Positions 1-7,086 of a stretch of 64,000 bases of DNA are shown one piece after another (position 1 is the stretch's first letter; every line of letters begins with the position of its first letter). The notes below the pieces were generated by a model that saw only the letters and a program-made list of their open reading frames with translations, ran no database searches and was not told the origin of the DNA. The position numbers and the translations under genes are program-made. The DNA is from Bacteroidales bacterium (GTDB taxonomy: Bacteria > Bacteroidota > Bacteroidia > Bacteroidales > P3): the NCBI GenBank assembly GCA_017545365.1, contig JAFWOP010000024.1:1-64000 (forward strand), read 5' to 3'.

Positions 1-322
1 CCATGTGCCACCAGCAAAACTGTTTCTTGGCAATGCTTCAAAAGCAGCATAAAACAGCATCAAGACCCTACAAACAACAACCTCTAAACAACAGTTAAAC
101 TCACAAATAATGTTAAACCTTTTCCGCAATATCAATCATAAACTGGTCTAAACAAAGGGAGTACTACAAGTTTATTACGTATGCAAAAGTTCTGAGTGAG
201 GGTTGTCAGTACTGCTGGGACTTTCAGTATGCAGTTTGATGGCTGCATACCCATGGTTGCCGATTGCTTCTTCTGATTTGGGTAGAAGAGGCAGTCTTAA
301 GGTGCTGTCGCCTTTTTGCGGG
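1..322. other. Left-edge stretch without a supported gene
   Basis: I see no convincing coding region here. Reading leftward, the stretch at about 181-190 (ACTTTTGCAT on the minus strand) resembles a Bacteroidota -7 element, so a transcript running off the left edge is possible. The only leftward open frame is short and of unknown identity. Confidence 0.4.
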
Positions 323-1195
323 CTATCGGTTGCGGAACTGGCGCGGGGTTTCGCCTTTGGTGCGGAGGAAGAACTTGCAGAAAGAGGAGGAACTGGCAAA
401 GTGCAGACGGTCGGCAATCTGGGAAACGGAGAGGGTGGTGGTGCGGAGCAGGAAGGAGGCTTCCATGAGTAGCATTTGATTGATGTAGTCCGCCACGGTG
501 TGGCCAGAGATATGGCGCACGATGCGGGAAAGATAGACGGGCGAGATGCTGAGGTGCGAAGCGTAGTAGGCTATGTCGCGGTGGTCGAGGAAATGGACCG
601 GGAGCAGCTGGACAAAACGGAAGAAGAGTTCTTCATATCGCGAGGAGGGGCGGGATTGACTGGCAGCGGACTGCTCTTGCGCTTGGAGCATGTCCAGCAG
701 GAAGAGGTCGAGACTGAGCCGCAGACTTTCTTGGTAGTAGGGGTGAGGGTTGCTGAGCCGATAGATGATCTGCTTCATGGAGGTTTGGAGGTGGAGGGAA
801 TCGGCAGGGGAGAGGTGGATTTTAGGCTCGTGAAGCATGGTGAGTGGACGGTAGGCGGCACGGACGATGTTGCGGACAGCGGAGGATTCGAGAGTGAGAC
901 TCTCTTCGACCAATAGGACATAATAGTGGAGGTCGTCGGAGGCTGAGAGCATGGTGACGGGCTGCCCAGGAGCGTAGGTGTACAGGTCGTCGACGTTGAG
1001 CGTCAGCACACTGCCGTTGTAATGGAGCGTCATAGAACCCGCAGTGATAAGATTGAAGGAGTAGCAGGAAGCCATGCCTTGAGTGCGGTTGGAAAGCAGG
1101 GCGCGGTCATGGTCTATCTCCATGCAGAAAAAACGACCTTCGCCTTCGAGTTCGAGGCCGAAGATTATCTTCATTGTCTCAGCCAGGGTGTACAT
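323..1195 (-). CDS. AraC-family transcriptional regulator
   Basis: DNA-binding regulator of about 290 residues. The C-terminal third (about residues 190-290) is a typical AraC double helix-turn-helix: it has the pattern around LSISPVYLSRIVR and then IADRLHFASSSSFCKFF before a G-x-T-P-x-x-F/R ending. The N-terminal part looks like a cupin-type sensing domain; its ligand is not evident. The frame can be extended 17 codons to a TTG, but that extension runs across a clean promoter (-7 TATCTTTG), so I chose the ATG at 1195; the ATG at 1174 is also possible. The gene is divergent from the redox cluster at 1466-4282 and faces it with a near-identical core promoter, which suggests it regulates that cluster. 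That role is inference. Confidence 0.9.
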   Translation of the reverse strand: MYTLAETMKIIFGLELEGEGRFFCMEIDHDRALLSNRTQGMASCYSFNLITAGSMTLHYNGSVLTLNVDDLYTYAPGQPVTMLSASDDLHYYVLLVEESLTLESSAVRNIVRAAYRPLTMLHEPKIHLSPADSLHLQTSMKQIIYRLSNPHPYYQESLRLSLDLFLLDMLQAQEQSAASQSRPSSRYEELFFRFVQLLPVHFLDHRDIAYYASHLSISPVYLSRIVRHISGHTVADYINQMLLMEASFLLRTTTLSVSQIADRLHFASSSSFCKFFLRTKGETPRQFRNR

Positions 1196-1223
1196 TGCTG
1201 TTGTTGCATTTTGATTTGAAATG

Positions 1224-1254
1224 CAAAGATACACATTCTTTTTCAATTGGCAAA
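1224..1254 (-). promoter_or_regulatory. Bacteroidota-type promoter of the AraC gene
   Basis: On the minus strand the -33 element TTTG (1251-1254) is separated by 19 bases from the -7 element TATCTTTG (1224-1231). The core around the -7 (GTATCTTTGCATTTCAAA with one flanking change) is repeated in the facing promoter at 1392. Confidence 0.75.
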
Positions 1255-1367
1255 AATGTGGTTTGTGAGTGTTTTTTTAAGCACTGTTAGTTAGTTGTTT
1301 AATAATAATGTGACTGAGTGGGAATGGCTGTGAGTATCGTTTGGGACAATTTTTGTGTTGCTTGGGA

Positions 1368-1399
1368 TTTGGTAGAAATGATTATTCTATGTATCTTTG
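1368..1399 (+). promoter_or_regulatory. Promoter of the redox gene cluster
   Basis: TTTG at 1368-1371 and TATCTTTG at 1392-1399 are separated by 20 bases, matching the Bacteroidota consensus. The 66-base leader ends at the ATG at 1466. The -7 region is nearly identical to that of the divergent AraC promoter, which would allow shared regulation. Confidence 0.75.
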
Positions 1400-1465
1400 C
1401 ATTTCAAAGATGATACTAGTTGACAATATTATAATACTCATATAGAACCATTTAATATTACTATC

Positions 1466-1921
1466 ATGGACAAAAAGAAATCAATTGAGGCTTTGCATTT
1501 TTTTGCAACAGGTCTTTCGGAAGGTGCATTAGTGCACAAATTGCAGGGACAAATCTTCAAGTCACAAGGTTTCACCAAGCTGGGTGAGAAGTATATAGAA
1601 CACTTCAATGAGGAGATGGGATGGGTCGAAAAGTTTTACGACCGCATTCTTGACCTCGGCGGTGAGGTGAAGTTTGAAGGTGCCAAGGCTCGCAACCTGG
1701 TGTGCGACGCTGTGGAGTATGTAAATGCCGACCTGAAGATTCAGGAGGCTGGCGTGGAAATCCTTTACAAGTGCATGGAAGGACTGCACGACGACCCCAC
1801 AACTTACGACATCATGAAGGCATATCTGGCAGACGAAGAGGAGGACCTCTATTGGAGCCAGAACCAGATTGAACTGATGGAGAAAATCGGCGTCCAGAAC
1901 TGGCTGATTGCCCAAATGTAA
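1466..1921 (+). CDS. Bacterioferritin-like protein lacking both ferroxidase histidines
   Basis: A 151-residue four-helix protein that follows bacterioferritin along most of its length, including the typical ending MEKIGVQNWLIAQM. In bacterioferritin the di-iron site uses E-x-x-H twice. Here the first motif reads E50-M-G-W53 and the second E124-E-E-D127, so both histidines are replaced (by Trp and Asp). The Met next to the first Glu, which in bacterioferritin can bind haem, is kept as M51. The protein may therefore store or bind something without normal ferroxidase activity, or act as a structural or sensor relative; this is inference. It is the first gene of a rightward cluster of flavoproteins and shares its promoter with them. 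Confidence 0.85.
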   Translation: MDKKKSIEALHFFATGLSEGALVHKLQGQIFKSQGFTKLGEKYIEHFNEEMGWVEKFYDRILDLGGEVKFEGAKARNLVCDAVEYVNADLKIQEAGVEILYKCMEGLHDDPTTYDIMKAYLADEEEDLYWSQNQIELMEKIGVQNWLIAQM

Positions 1922-1932
1922 ATCTTGTGGAA

Positions 1933-2331
1933 ATGGAAAACGTTCAGAAAGTATACGATTTTTTGGTGGATGCCAAGTGCTTCTACCTTGCAACTGTCGA
2001 AGGCGACCAGCCCCGTGTGCGTCCCTATGGCGCCCAGTTGATGTACGAGGGTAAACTGTACCTCATGGCTTTTGGGAAAACTAACGCAACTCGCCAGTTG
2101 GCTGCCAATCAGAAGGCTGAGATTTGCGCTTTTAAAGGGCAGACGCTCCGCGTGGAGTGCAAACTGATTGAAGACAACCGTGCCGAAGTGAAGAAAGCCC
2201 TTGTCGATGCCATGCCCCAACTGAAAGCCGCCCTTGGCGAAAATGGTGAGAATGGTGTGATGTATTGCGTCAGCGATGCCACAGCGACATTCTATCAACT
2301 CATGGATCCTGTCGAGACAATAAAATTCTAA
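1933..2331 (+). CDS. Pyridoxamine 5'-phosphate oxidase-fold (PNPOx) flavoprotein
   Basis: A small (132-residue) FMN-binding split-barrel protein. It has the early strand pattern FYLATVEGDQPRVRPYG typical of the family, followed by a T-x-x-x-R-Q-L segment after the second barrel strand. Such proteins use FMN or F420/haem cofactors for redox chemistry; the substrate cannot be told. I chose the ATG at 1933 over the GTG two codons upstream. It lies 11 bases after the bacterioferritin-like gene and is almost certainly co-transcribed. Confidence 0.85.
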   Translation: MENVQKVYDFLVDAKCFYLATVEGDQPRVRPYGAQLMYEGKLYLMAFGKTNATRQLAANQKAEICAFKGQTLRVECKLIEDNRAEVKKALVDAMPQLKAALGENGENGVMYCVSDATATFYQLMDPVETIKF

Positions 2332-2344
2332 CCAATCAGGAGCT

Positions 2345-2518
2345 ATGAAAGAACAAGTATTACAAGCCATGCGCGAGGCTGGCAAGCCCGTTTCGGCTGG
2401 CGACGTGACCAAAGCTCTCAATGCCGACCGTAAAGAGGTCGATAAAGCTTTTGCTGAACTCAAAAAGGAGGGCGCTATTGTGTCCCCCGTTCGTTGCAAA
2501 TGGGAACCTGCCCGTTAA
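2345..2518 (+). CDS. Small winged-helix DNA-binding-like protein
   Basis: A 57-codon frame, starting MKEQVLQAMREAGKPVSAGD and ending KWEPAR, between the PNPOx and flavin reductase genes, 13 bases after the former. The pattern helix (VLQAMREAG), turn (KPVSAGDV), recognition-like helix (VDKAFAELKKEG), then a wing (AIVSPVRCKW) is that of a minimal winged helix. Proteins of this size and pattern are found in Bacteroidales and are usually annotated as transcriptional regulators. It may tune the cluster it sits in; whether it binds DNA alone is unknown. Confidence 0.75.
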   Translation: MKEQVLQAMREAGKPVSAGDVTKALNADRKEVDKAFAELKKEGAIVSPVRCKWEPAR

Positions 2519-2552
2519 TCATTATTGATAGGGGCGCATTCTTGGTTATGGG

Positions 2553-3086
2553 ATGTGCCCTTTCTTTGTCATGGTGAAGAGACCTATAGATATATGCGAT
2601 TATGCCGGCCAAATTGTTAAAGCTATGAGGCCGGGCATATTGTTGACCACTAAGATGGGTGACAAAATCAACTCGATGGTGATTGGCTGGGGAACGTTGG
2701 GCATTGTGTGGGAAAGGCCCATTTTTGTTGCCTACGTCCGCGATTGCCGCTACACCAAGCAGATGCTTGATCATTGCCACGAGTTTACAGTCAATGTGCC
2801 CACAGGTCCTTTTGACAAACGTGTTCTCGGCATTTGCGGTGGGATGAGCGGTCGCGAGATGGACAAGATTGCCCTTTCCAGTCTGACCCCTGTGGAGCCA
2901 GAGATAATATCCACCCCGGGACTCAAAGAGTTCCCCCTTACACTGGAATGTAAGGTTCTTTACGACCAGGAACAGGAGGCCTCACTACTTGGGATGGATA
3001 TTAAAAAGAGTTTCTATACCATAGAAAAAGGCGACCATACGGCCTATTACGGCCAAGTGGTGTCGTCATATATCATTGAGGATTAA
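2553..3086 (+). CDS. Flavin reductase-like FMN-binding protein
   Basis: A 177-residue split-barrel protein of the flavin reductase-like group, which binds FMN and often passes electrons from NAD(P)H to a partner. The family pattern is clear: PGILLTT near the N terminus, then MVIGWGTLGIVWERPIFVAYVR, and FTVNVP in the middle. Start choice is uncertain between 2553 and 2571. It sits in the redox cluster 34 bases after the winged-helix gene and 31 bases before a flavodoxin, its plausible electron acceptor (inference). Confidence 0.85.
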   Translation: MCPFFVMVKRPIDICDYAGQIVKAMRPGILLTTKMGDKINSMVIGWGTLGIVWERPIFVAYVRDCRYTKQMLDHCHEFTVNVPTGPFDKRVLGICGGMSGREMDKIALSSLTPVEPEIISTPGLKEFPLTLECKVLYDQEQEASLLGMDIKKSFYTIEKGDHTAYYGQVVSSYIIED

Positions 3087-3117
3087 GATTTAAAATAAAC
3101 TAAGAGTTGGTAACATT

Positions 3118-3525
3118 ATGACAACAGCAATTCGTTATTACACTAAGTTTGGCCATTCGGCTCAGATGGCTGAAGTGGTTGGACAGGTGGTGGGAGCCAA
3201 GCCTTTGACTGTTGGCACCCCTGTTTCCGAGCCTGTGGATGTGCTCTATCTGGGCACGGGTGTCCTATTCGGCAAAATACATAAAGAGATGGAGAACTAT
3301 ATCCGCACCCTTACACCTGACAAGGTGAAGCGGGTGGTGTGCTTTGGCTCGTGTGCCATCATTCCCTCGCCAGTTCCTCAGATGAGCAAGTTGCTTGCAG
3401 CCCAGGGCATTACTGTCGACCAGCGTTCCTTCACGTGCCGTGGTGCAATGGGCCCACTCCATAAAGGACACCCTGACAAGCAGGATATGGAAAACCTCCG
3501 CAAGTTCATACAAACTACAATCTAA
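3118..3525 (+). CDS. Flavodoxin-like protein
   Basis: A 135-residue flavodoxin-fold protein. The FMN phosphate loop is at the N terminus (YYTKFGHSAQMAE), followed by the alternating strands VDVLYLGTG and KRVVCFGSCA. The length fits a single domain. It would carry electrons between the neighbouring flavin reductase and an unknown acceptor. Its gene follows the reductase and ends 10 bases before the MBL-fold gene. A flavodoxin next to a metallo-beta-lactamase-fold protein recalls the two halves of flavodiiron proteins, but the neighbour has hydrolase-type metal ligands. Confidence 0.85.
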   Translation: MTTAIRYYTKFGHSAQMAEVVGQVVGAKPLTVGTPVSEPVDVLYLGTGVLFGKIHKEMENYIRTLTPDKVKRVVCFGSCAIIPSPVPQMSKLLAAQGITVDQRSFTCRGAMGPLHKGHPDKQDMENLRKFIQTTI

Positions 3526-3535
3526 CGTTTTTAAT

Positions 3536-4282
3536 ATGGATATTAAAGCTATACGCCTTTTTGACGGCGGTTTTATGACTCAGCAGTTTGCCTTTGGTGG
3601 CGAAGGCAAAGAAGGGTTGGACGAGCAGATTATATATCGTAGCAGTCTGCAAAACTTTCTGATTGACACGGGTGAGGAGGTTATTCTTGTAGATACAGGC
3701 TTCGAGAATGGTTTCGCAGCCCCTGCCAAGAAACTGGGAGCTTCATTGTACATGGGCGAGAAGGTACAGGACTATATGGAGGGTTTCGCAGCCCTTGGCT
3801 ATCGCCCGGAACAGGTGACGAAAATATTGATAACCCATAAGCATCCTGACCATTCGGGTGCAATCAAGTATTTTCCCAATGCCAAAGTCTATATCTCGCC
3901 GGAGGATGCTGAGGCCTTGAAGCTTAGCGGTGATAATGTCGTCCCTGTTACATACAAGGACGGAGCATATCACAATTTTCCCAAAGCCGAGAGGATTGCC
4001 GATGGCATTTGGTTTGTTGAGGCTAAAGGGCATACTAAGGGGAACAGCATCGTCATTGCAGAGAAGGACGGCCTTTTCTATATGATGCATGGAGATGTGA
4101 CCTATTGCGATGCTGCTCTGAAGGCAAATAAACTGTCGGTAGTGTTTGATGATCTTGCTGCATCACGTCAGACATTGGATGCCGTGCGTGCTTTTGTGTC
4201 AGCCAACCCCACCGTTTACCTCTCCACGCATTGCCCAGAAGGCTATGAGAACCTTGAAATGAAACGCGTGATGACTCTTTAG
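3536..4282 (+). CDS. MBL-fold metallo-hydrolase
   Basis: A 248-residue metallo-beta-lactamase-fold enzyme. The metal motif H-x-H-x-D-H is H101-K-H-P-D105-H106, with further likely ligands at the H of EAKGHTKGN and the D of MHGDVTY. The hydrolase-type HxHxDH, rather than HxExDH, argues against a flavodiiron oxidase. N-acyl-homoserine lactonase-like and related hydrolases share the layout; the substrate is unknown. The frame is open upstream, but the ATG at 3536, just after the flavodoxin stop, gives a normal N terminus. It is the last gene of the cluster and a strong hairpin terminator follows. Confidence 0.88.
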   Translation: MDIKAIRLFDGGFMTQQFAFGGEGKEGLDEQIIYRSSLQNFLIDTGEEVILVDTGFENGFAAPAKKLGASLYMGEKVQDYMEGFAALGYRPEQVTKILITHKHPDHSGAIKYFPNAKVYISPEDAEALKLSGDNVVPVTYKDGAYHNFPKAERIADGIWFVEAKGHTKGNSIVIAEKDGLFYMMHGDVTYCDAALKANKLSVVFDDLAASRQTLDAVRAFVSANPTVYLSTHCPEGYENLEMKRVMTL

Positions 4283-4327
4283 CCTATTGGTTCACACCTC
4301 GATACATTACCCCTCCCCTGTGGGACA

Positions 4328-4360
4328 AAAAAAAGCGACCTCAAAGAGGTCGCTTTTTTT
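4328..4360. terminator. Rho-independent terminator after the redox cluster
   Basis: Perfect hairpin, AAAGCGACCTC / GAGGTCGCTTT, with a 3-base loop and A- and T-tracts on both sides, so it can work in both directions. It would stop the redox cluster from the left and anything leaving the accessory island from the right. It may have been the original tsf terminator before the island formed. Confidence 0.9.
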
Positions 4361-4376
4361 ATGGAGTTGGTGTTGA

Positions 4377-4455
4377 TTAGGCACCCAGTTCGAGACGCTT
4401 GAAACCAGTGCAGGCGAGTTCCTTGTCGGTGTTCTCAATGAACTGGCGGACGGGA
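4377..4455 (-). pseudogene. Duplicated 3' tail of tsf (copy 1)
   Basis: These 79 bases repeat the end of the tsf gene (from 7087) with three changes. All three are synonymous, so the same C-terminal residues and stop are encoded (ending FKRLELGA). Beyond 4455 the similarity stops abruptly. It has the same orientation as tsf and lies 2.7 kb past its end. The pattern is that of a gene tail split off by an insertion at the 3' end. Confidence 0.88.
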
Positions 4456-4466
4456 CATTGCCACCG

Positions 4467-4804
4467 TTAATCCTGTTCCAGTATCAATGAGACCTCTTGT
4501 CGTAGTCTGGGTATATGATTGATGATTAGGCTCCACAGGAATTCTGGAGTGACACTGTCATACCCATGGATAACACGATTCCAGGTGGCGATGATGGACG
4601 TGCGTCGGACAGGACAATACTGGGGTTGTATTTGTGCAACTGGTTGATAGCCTCTCCCATGATTTCTACATTTCGTTCTACTGCACGTTGGCGAAGTGTA
4701 TCGTACTGAAAGTCGGCAAAGATGCATTTATCGGGGAAAAAAGATGCCACTTCATCACATGCGGTGAGTACGTCGATTAAATATTTCCTACTGTATTCAT
4801 CCAT
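4467..4804 (-). pseudogene. HEPN-domain toxin of an MNT/HEPN pair, frameshifted
   Basis: The first frame (from 4804) encodes a DUF86/HEPN-type N terminus (MDEYSRKYLIDVLTACDEVA, later ERNVEIMGEAINQL). At about 4597-4601 the reading must move by one base to reach the second frame, which holds the HEPN signature WNRVIHGYD (R-x4-H type RNase motif) and the C terminus ILEQD. A one-base loss after SDAR explains this. Family members are toxins neutralised by the partner nucleotidyltransferase. Either the toxin is dead or there is a sequencing error. Its start overlaps the MNT stop by 8 bases, as is usual for the pair. Confidence 0.85.
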
Positions 4805-5096
4805 ATAATTGTACTTTTGTACGGTTTACATTGCTGTGGAACACGGGGTTGCGGATGGCTTTTTCCTCCACGAGATCTACTTCGCGCCCAAGCAGTTCGC
4901 TCAGCGATAGCATGAGTTGAAAATAGTTGTTGGCATATTCCTCAATAGGCAGAGCCTTGAAAGAGACAAGAAAGTCGACATCGCTATTCGCATCGAAACG
5001 GTCGGTCAGTACTGAGCCAAATACCGACATACTGTCCACATGGTGCTTTTTACACAATTGGCAGATGCTCTCTATATTGCTTTCAATAATAGACAT
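4797..5096 (-). CDS. mntA: Minimal nucleotidyltransferase (MNT) antitoxin
   Basis: A 99-residue nucleotidyltransferase with the motif G-S-x(n)-D-x-D (FGSVLTDRFDANSDVDFLV). In characterised MntA/HepT systems this enzyme adenylylates the HEPN toxin to silence it. The frame is intact, whereas the partner gene at 4467-4804 is broken, so the antitoxin may now be a relic or serve another purpose. The pair forms one leftward unit within the island next to tsf. Confidence 0.85.
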   Translation of the reverse strand: MSIIESNIESICQLCKKHHVDSMSVFGSVLTDRFDANSDVDFLVSFKALPIEEYANNYFQLMLSLSELLGREVDLVEEKAIRNPVFHSNVNRTKVQLYG

Positions 5097-5160
5097 AACA
5101 GTAATATAACGATGACTTCATGTTATTATTGTGTAAAATAATGGCTCTCATGTAAAATAT

Positions 5161-5375
5161 GACTGATTTTTACCAACCTTTCTCATTGTCGCGTCTCTCC
5201 GAGACGCTGGATAGGAGGGTGTTTCACGGCCCCACACTGCGGAACCTAACGGTTCCTTGTATGGGATTTCTTCGAGACGTTGCTGCTTCTCGGCAAAGCA
5301 AACTCGCTTGCTTTGCTCTCAACTGTAGCAACGTTATTAAGATTCAGCATCTTCGATGCTGTTGAAAAATCAGTC
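5161..5375. repeat. Structured inverted-terminal repeat element, copy 1
   Basis: Element of 215 bp bounded by perfect 11-bp inverted repeats GACTGATTTTT / AAAAATCAGTC. Inside are three stem-loops: GCGTCTC/GAGACGC, GGAACC/GGTTCC within a CCCACAC...GTATGGG context, and CAGCATC/GATGCTG. A second copy in opposite orientation lies at 19076-19223. This copy carries an extra stretch of about 65 bp (about 5270-5335) with its own short inverted repeats. No protein is encoded. See the findings for the compensatory changes. Confidence 0.8.
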
Positions 5376-5452
5376 CAATAACAAACTAGAGTCTTAGAAA
5401 AAAAAACCACAGGAGGATTCCCGCAGCGTTTTGAAAGTATTGATATGTGATT

Positions 5453-5478
5453 ATGCTCCCAGTTCGAGGTGTGTGAAA
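5453..5478 (-). pseudogene. Possible second, diverged tsf tail remnant
   Basis: On the minus strand these bases read F-T-H-L-E-L-G-A-stop, against F-K-R-L-E-L-G-A-stop in tsf. The longest shared run with the tail at 4377 is CCCAGTTCGAG (11 bases), with a shared TGAAA further on. It sits just beyond the end of the DUF4143 ATPase gene. The match is short, so it could be chance. Confidence 0.4.
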
Positions 5479-5486
5479 GTATAGGG

Positions 5487-6692
5487 TTATGCATAGGCAC
5501 GTACTATATGTATCACGCCTTCGTCCACGTTTAGGACATCTTCATCCGCGAGGGTTACTATTGTACCCTCGTGCAGATGCAAGTCTCGCATTGCCTCTCT
5601 AAGTCCATCAATCTCACGCCGCATATTGTCTTCCGTCAGTTGCTGGCACACCTGGTACAGTTCCTTGGGATTATTGTCTAGGCCTGCCACCACAAAGTCA
5701 CACTCGCCTTTGCCACGATAATAATAGACTTTGCCTTTTGCCCGTTTGCGTAGTTGAAGGAATTGGTAGTTCTCCAGCAGGCGACCGAGGTCGTCTGTCT
5801 GCGACAGTCTCACACAACTTACTATCCCTGTATCTATGGCGTAAACCTTTTTTGGATTGCGTATACTAGCCCTAATGTTGGTTGTATATTGGCTCGCCGT
5901 GTCTATGAGATATGCGTCGCGCATATAGTCTACATAATCAAGTACTGTTGATGTCGATATATCACCTATCACTGACGTGAGCCGGTTGCCAGAAAAGGGC
6001 TTTGCCACATTGGTGAGCAAATACACCGCAAGCCGTTTCATTGGCTCGAGATTACGAATGCCGTGACGGATGGCGATGTCTCGCACCAATATGTCGTCTA
6101 CCATAGACACTGGCACACGACTGTCATGGGTTGACAGGTATTCCGGCATGCCTCCATCCGTAAGATACGACAGGAAGCTGTCCTTCCCTCGTTTCTTATT
6201 GCAGAATGTGAGGTACTCTTCATACGAGAACGGGAACAGCTCGGTGGAAAGATGACGACCGGTGAGGTGGGTGCCTAATTCTGCACTCAGCATAGAGGCA
6301 TTTGAGCCTGTGATATACACCATATACTCCTCTCGCAACAATTGATGTACAAACACCTCCCATCCGCTCACCAACTGAATTTCGTCAAAGAAGAGGACCT
6401 TGGCTTTGCGCTCTGCAATCAAGGAATACAGCCTGACAAAGTCATCCTTCTCAAACGAAGACAGATGAATATCATCGAAGTTGAGATACAAGGTGTCTTC
6501 CTTCTTGTAGCGGCCCATTATCTGTTTCATCAATGTGCTCTTGCCACAACGACGTATCCCCGTGATGATAGAGGCAAACCCGGCAGTAGCATCAACTGAT
6601 TTTGCCTGTTCTCTGGCTATATCCTTTTTTTTGCTACTCATCCATTCAAATTGCTTGTTTACAACTTGTTCTAGCTGTGATTTCAGTATCAT
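5487..6692 (-). CDS. AAA ATPase with DUF4143 domain
   Basis: A 401-residue protein of the AAA_14/DUF4143 group. It has Walker A GIRRCGKST (residues 45-53), Walker B VLFFDEIQ (about 99-106), a sensor-like YITGSNASML, and a C-terminal nuclease-like fold with ECDFVV. These ATPases are widespread in gut Bacteroidales as accessory, often multi-copy genes; their function is not established, although some sit in defence-like contexts. It has its own promoter with repeats placed on the -33 element (6713-6800). A second DUF4143 ATPase is at 39741, and a remnant of another ATPase family is at 36419. Confidence 0.88.
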   Translation of the reverse strand: MILKSQLEQVVNKQFEWMSSKKKDIAREQAKSVDATAGFASIITGIRRCGKSTLMKQIMGRYKKEDTLYLNFDDIHLSSFEKDDFVRLYSLIAERKAKVLFFDEIQLVSGWEVFVHQLLREEYMVYITGSNASMLSAELGTHLTGRHLSTELFPFSYEEYLTFCNKKRGKDSFLSYLTDGGMPEYLSTHDSRVPVSMVDDILVRDIAIRHGIRNLEPMKRLAVYLLTNVAKPFSGNRLTSVIGDISTSTVLDYVDYMRDAYLIDTASQYTTNIRASIRNPKKVYAIDTGIVSCVRLSQTDDLGRLLENYQFLQLRKRAKGKVYYYRGKGECDFVVAGLDNNPKELYQVCQQLTEDNMRREIDGLREAMRDLHLHEGTIVTLADEDVLNVDEGVIHIVRAYA

Positions 6693-6712
6693 AGTCTATC
6701 ATATTGATGTTG

Positions 6713-6800
6713 CAAAGATACATCTTTTTTTTGACATTGGCAAAAAATATCTTTCGGTAGCAACAAAAGATATCTTTCGCCAGTAGCGAAAGACTTTGCC
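6713..6800 (-). promoter_or_regulatory. Promoter with overlapping direct repeats upstream of the ATPase
   Basis: Minus-strand -7 TATCTTTG (6713-6720) and -33 TTTG (6741-6744) are spaced by 20 bases. Starting exactly at the -33, the unit CAAAA-A/G-ATATCTTTCG followed by GTAG occurs twice (6741-6760 and 6764-6786), then CGAAAGACTTTGCC. Such a layout is typical of a repressor site; autoregulation is inference. Confidence 0.65.
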
Positions 6801-6885
6801 ATTCGCCTAGTGTCAATGTCCTCTTCAGAGGACTCAAAGCGCAAAGCCATGTGTTCCATTTTGGACTACCTTTTCGGGGAATACG

Positions 6886-7026
6886 AGGTGGTTTTATTTA
6901 TTTGTTTTTCATGTCGCGTCCCTTTGGGACGCAATTGCCTGATGCTTGAGTGTCACGGCACTGCGCCTTCGGCTTGTACAGTGGTTTTCATATCTCACCC
7001 CGTCGGGGTGATTAACAGATGTCCCC
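6886..7026. repeat. Short TIR-type repeat, copy A (diverged)
   Basis: Begins GGTGGTTTTATTTATTTG and ends GGGGTGATTAACAGATGTCC, diverged versions of the ends seen at 18846, 32334 and 63536. Inside are the hairpins GCGTCCC TTT GGGACGC and CACCCCGTCGGGGTG. It fills the gap between the ATPase promoter and the tsf terminator and encodes nothing I can support. Confidence 0.55.
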
Positions 7027-7034
7027 TATGCAAT

Positions 7035-7069
7035 AAAAAACGGCCGCGATAACCGCGGCCGTTTTTTTT
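7035..7069. terminator. Rho-independent terminator of the tsf operon
   Basis: Hairpin CGGCCGCG / CGCGGCCG with a 5-base loop, flanked by A and T tracts, directly beyond the tsf stop. It is a very GC-rich stem and can work in both directions. Confidence 0.92.
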
Positions 7070-7086
7070 ATTTAGTGGTGTGTGTC

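Noticed and set aside
3118..4282. Split flavodiiron oxygen/NO reductase from flavodoxin plus MBL-fold protein
   Set aside because: The MBL protein carries HxHxDH rather than the HxExDH of flavodiiron enzymes.
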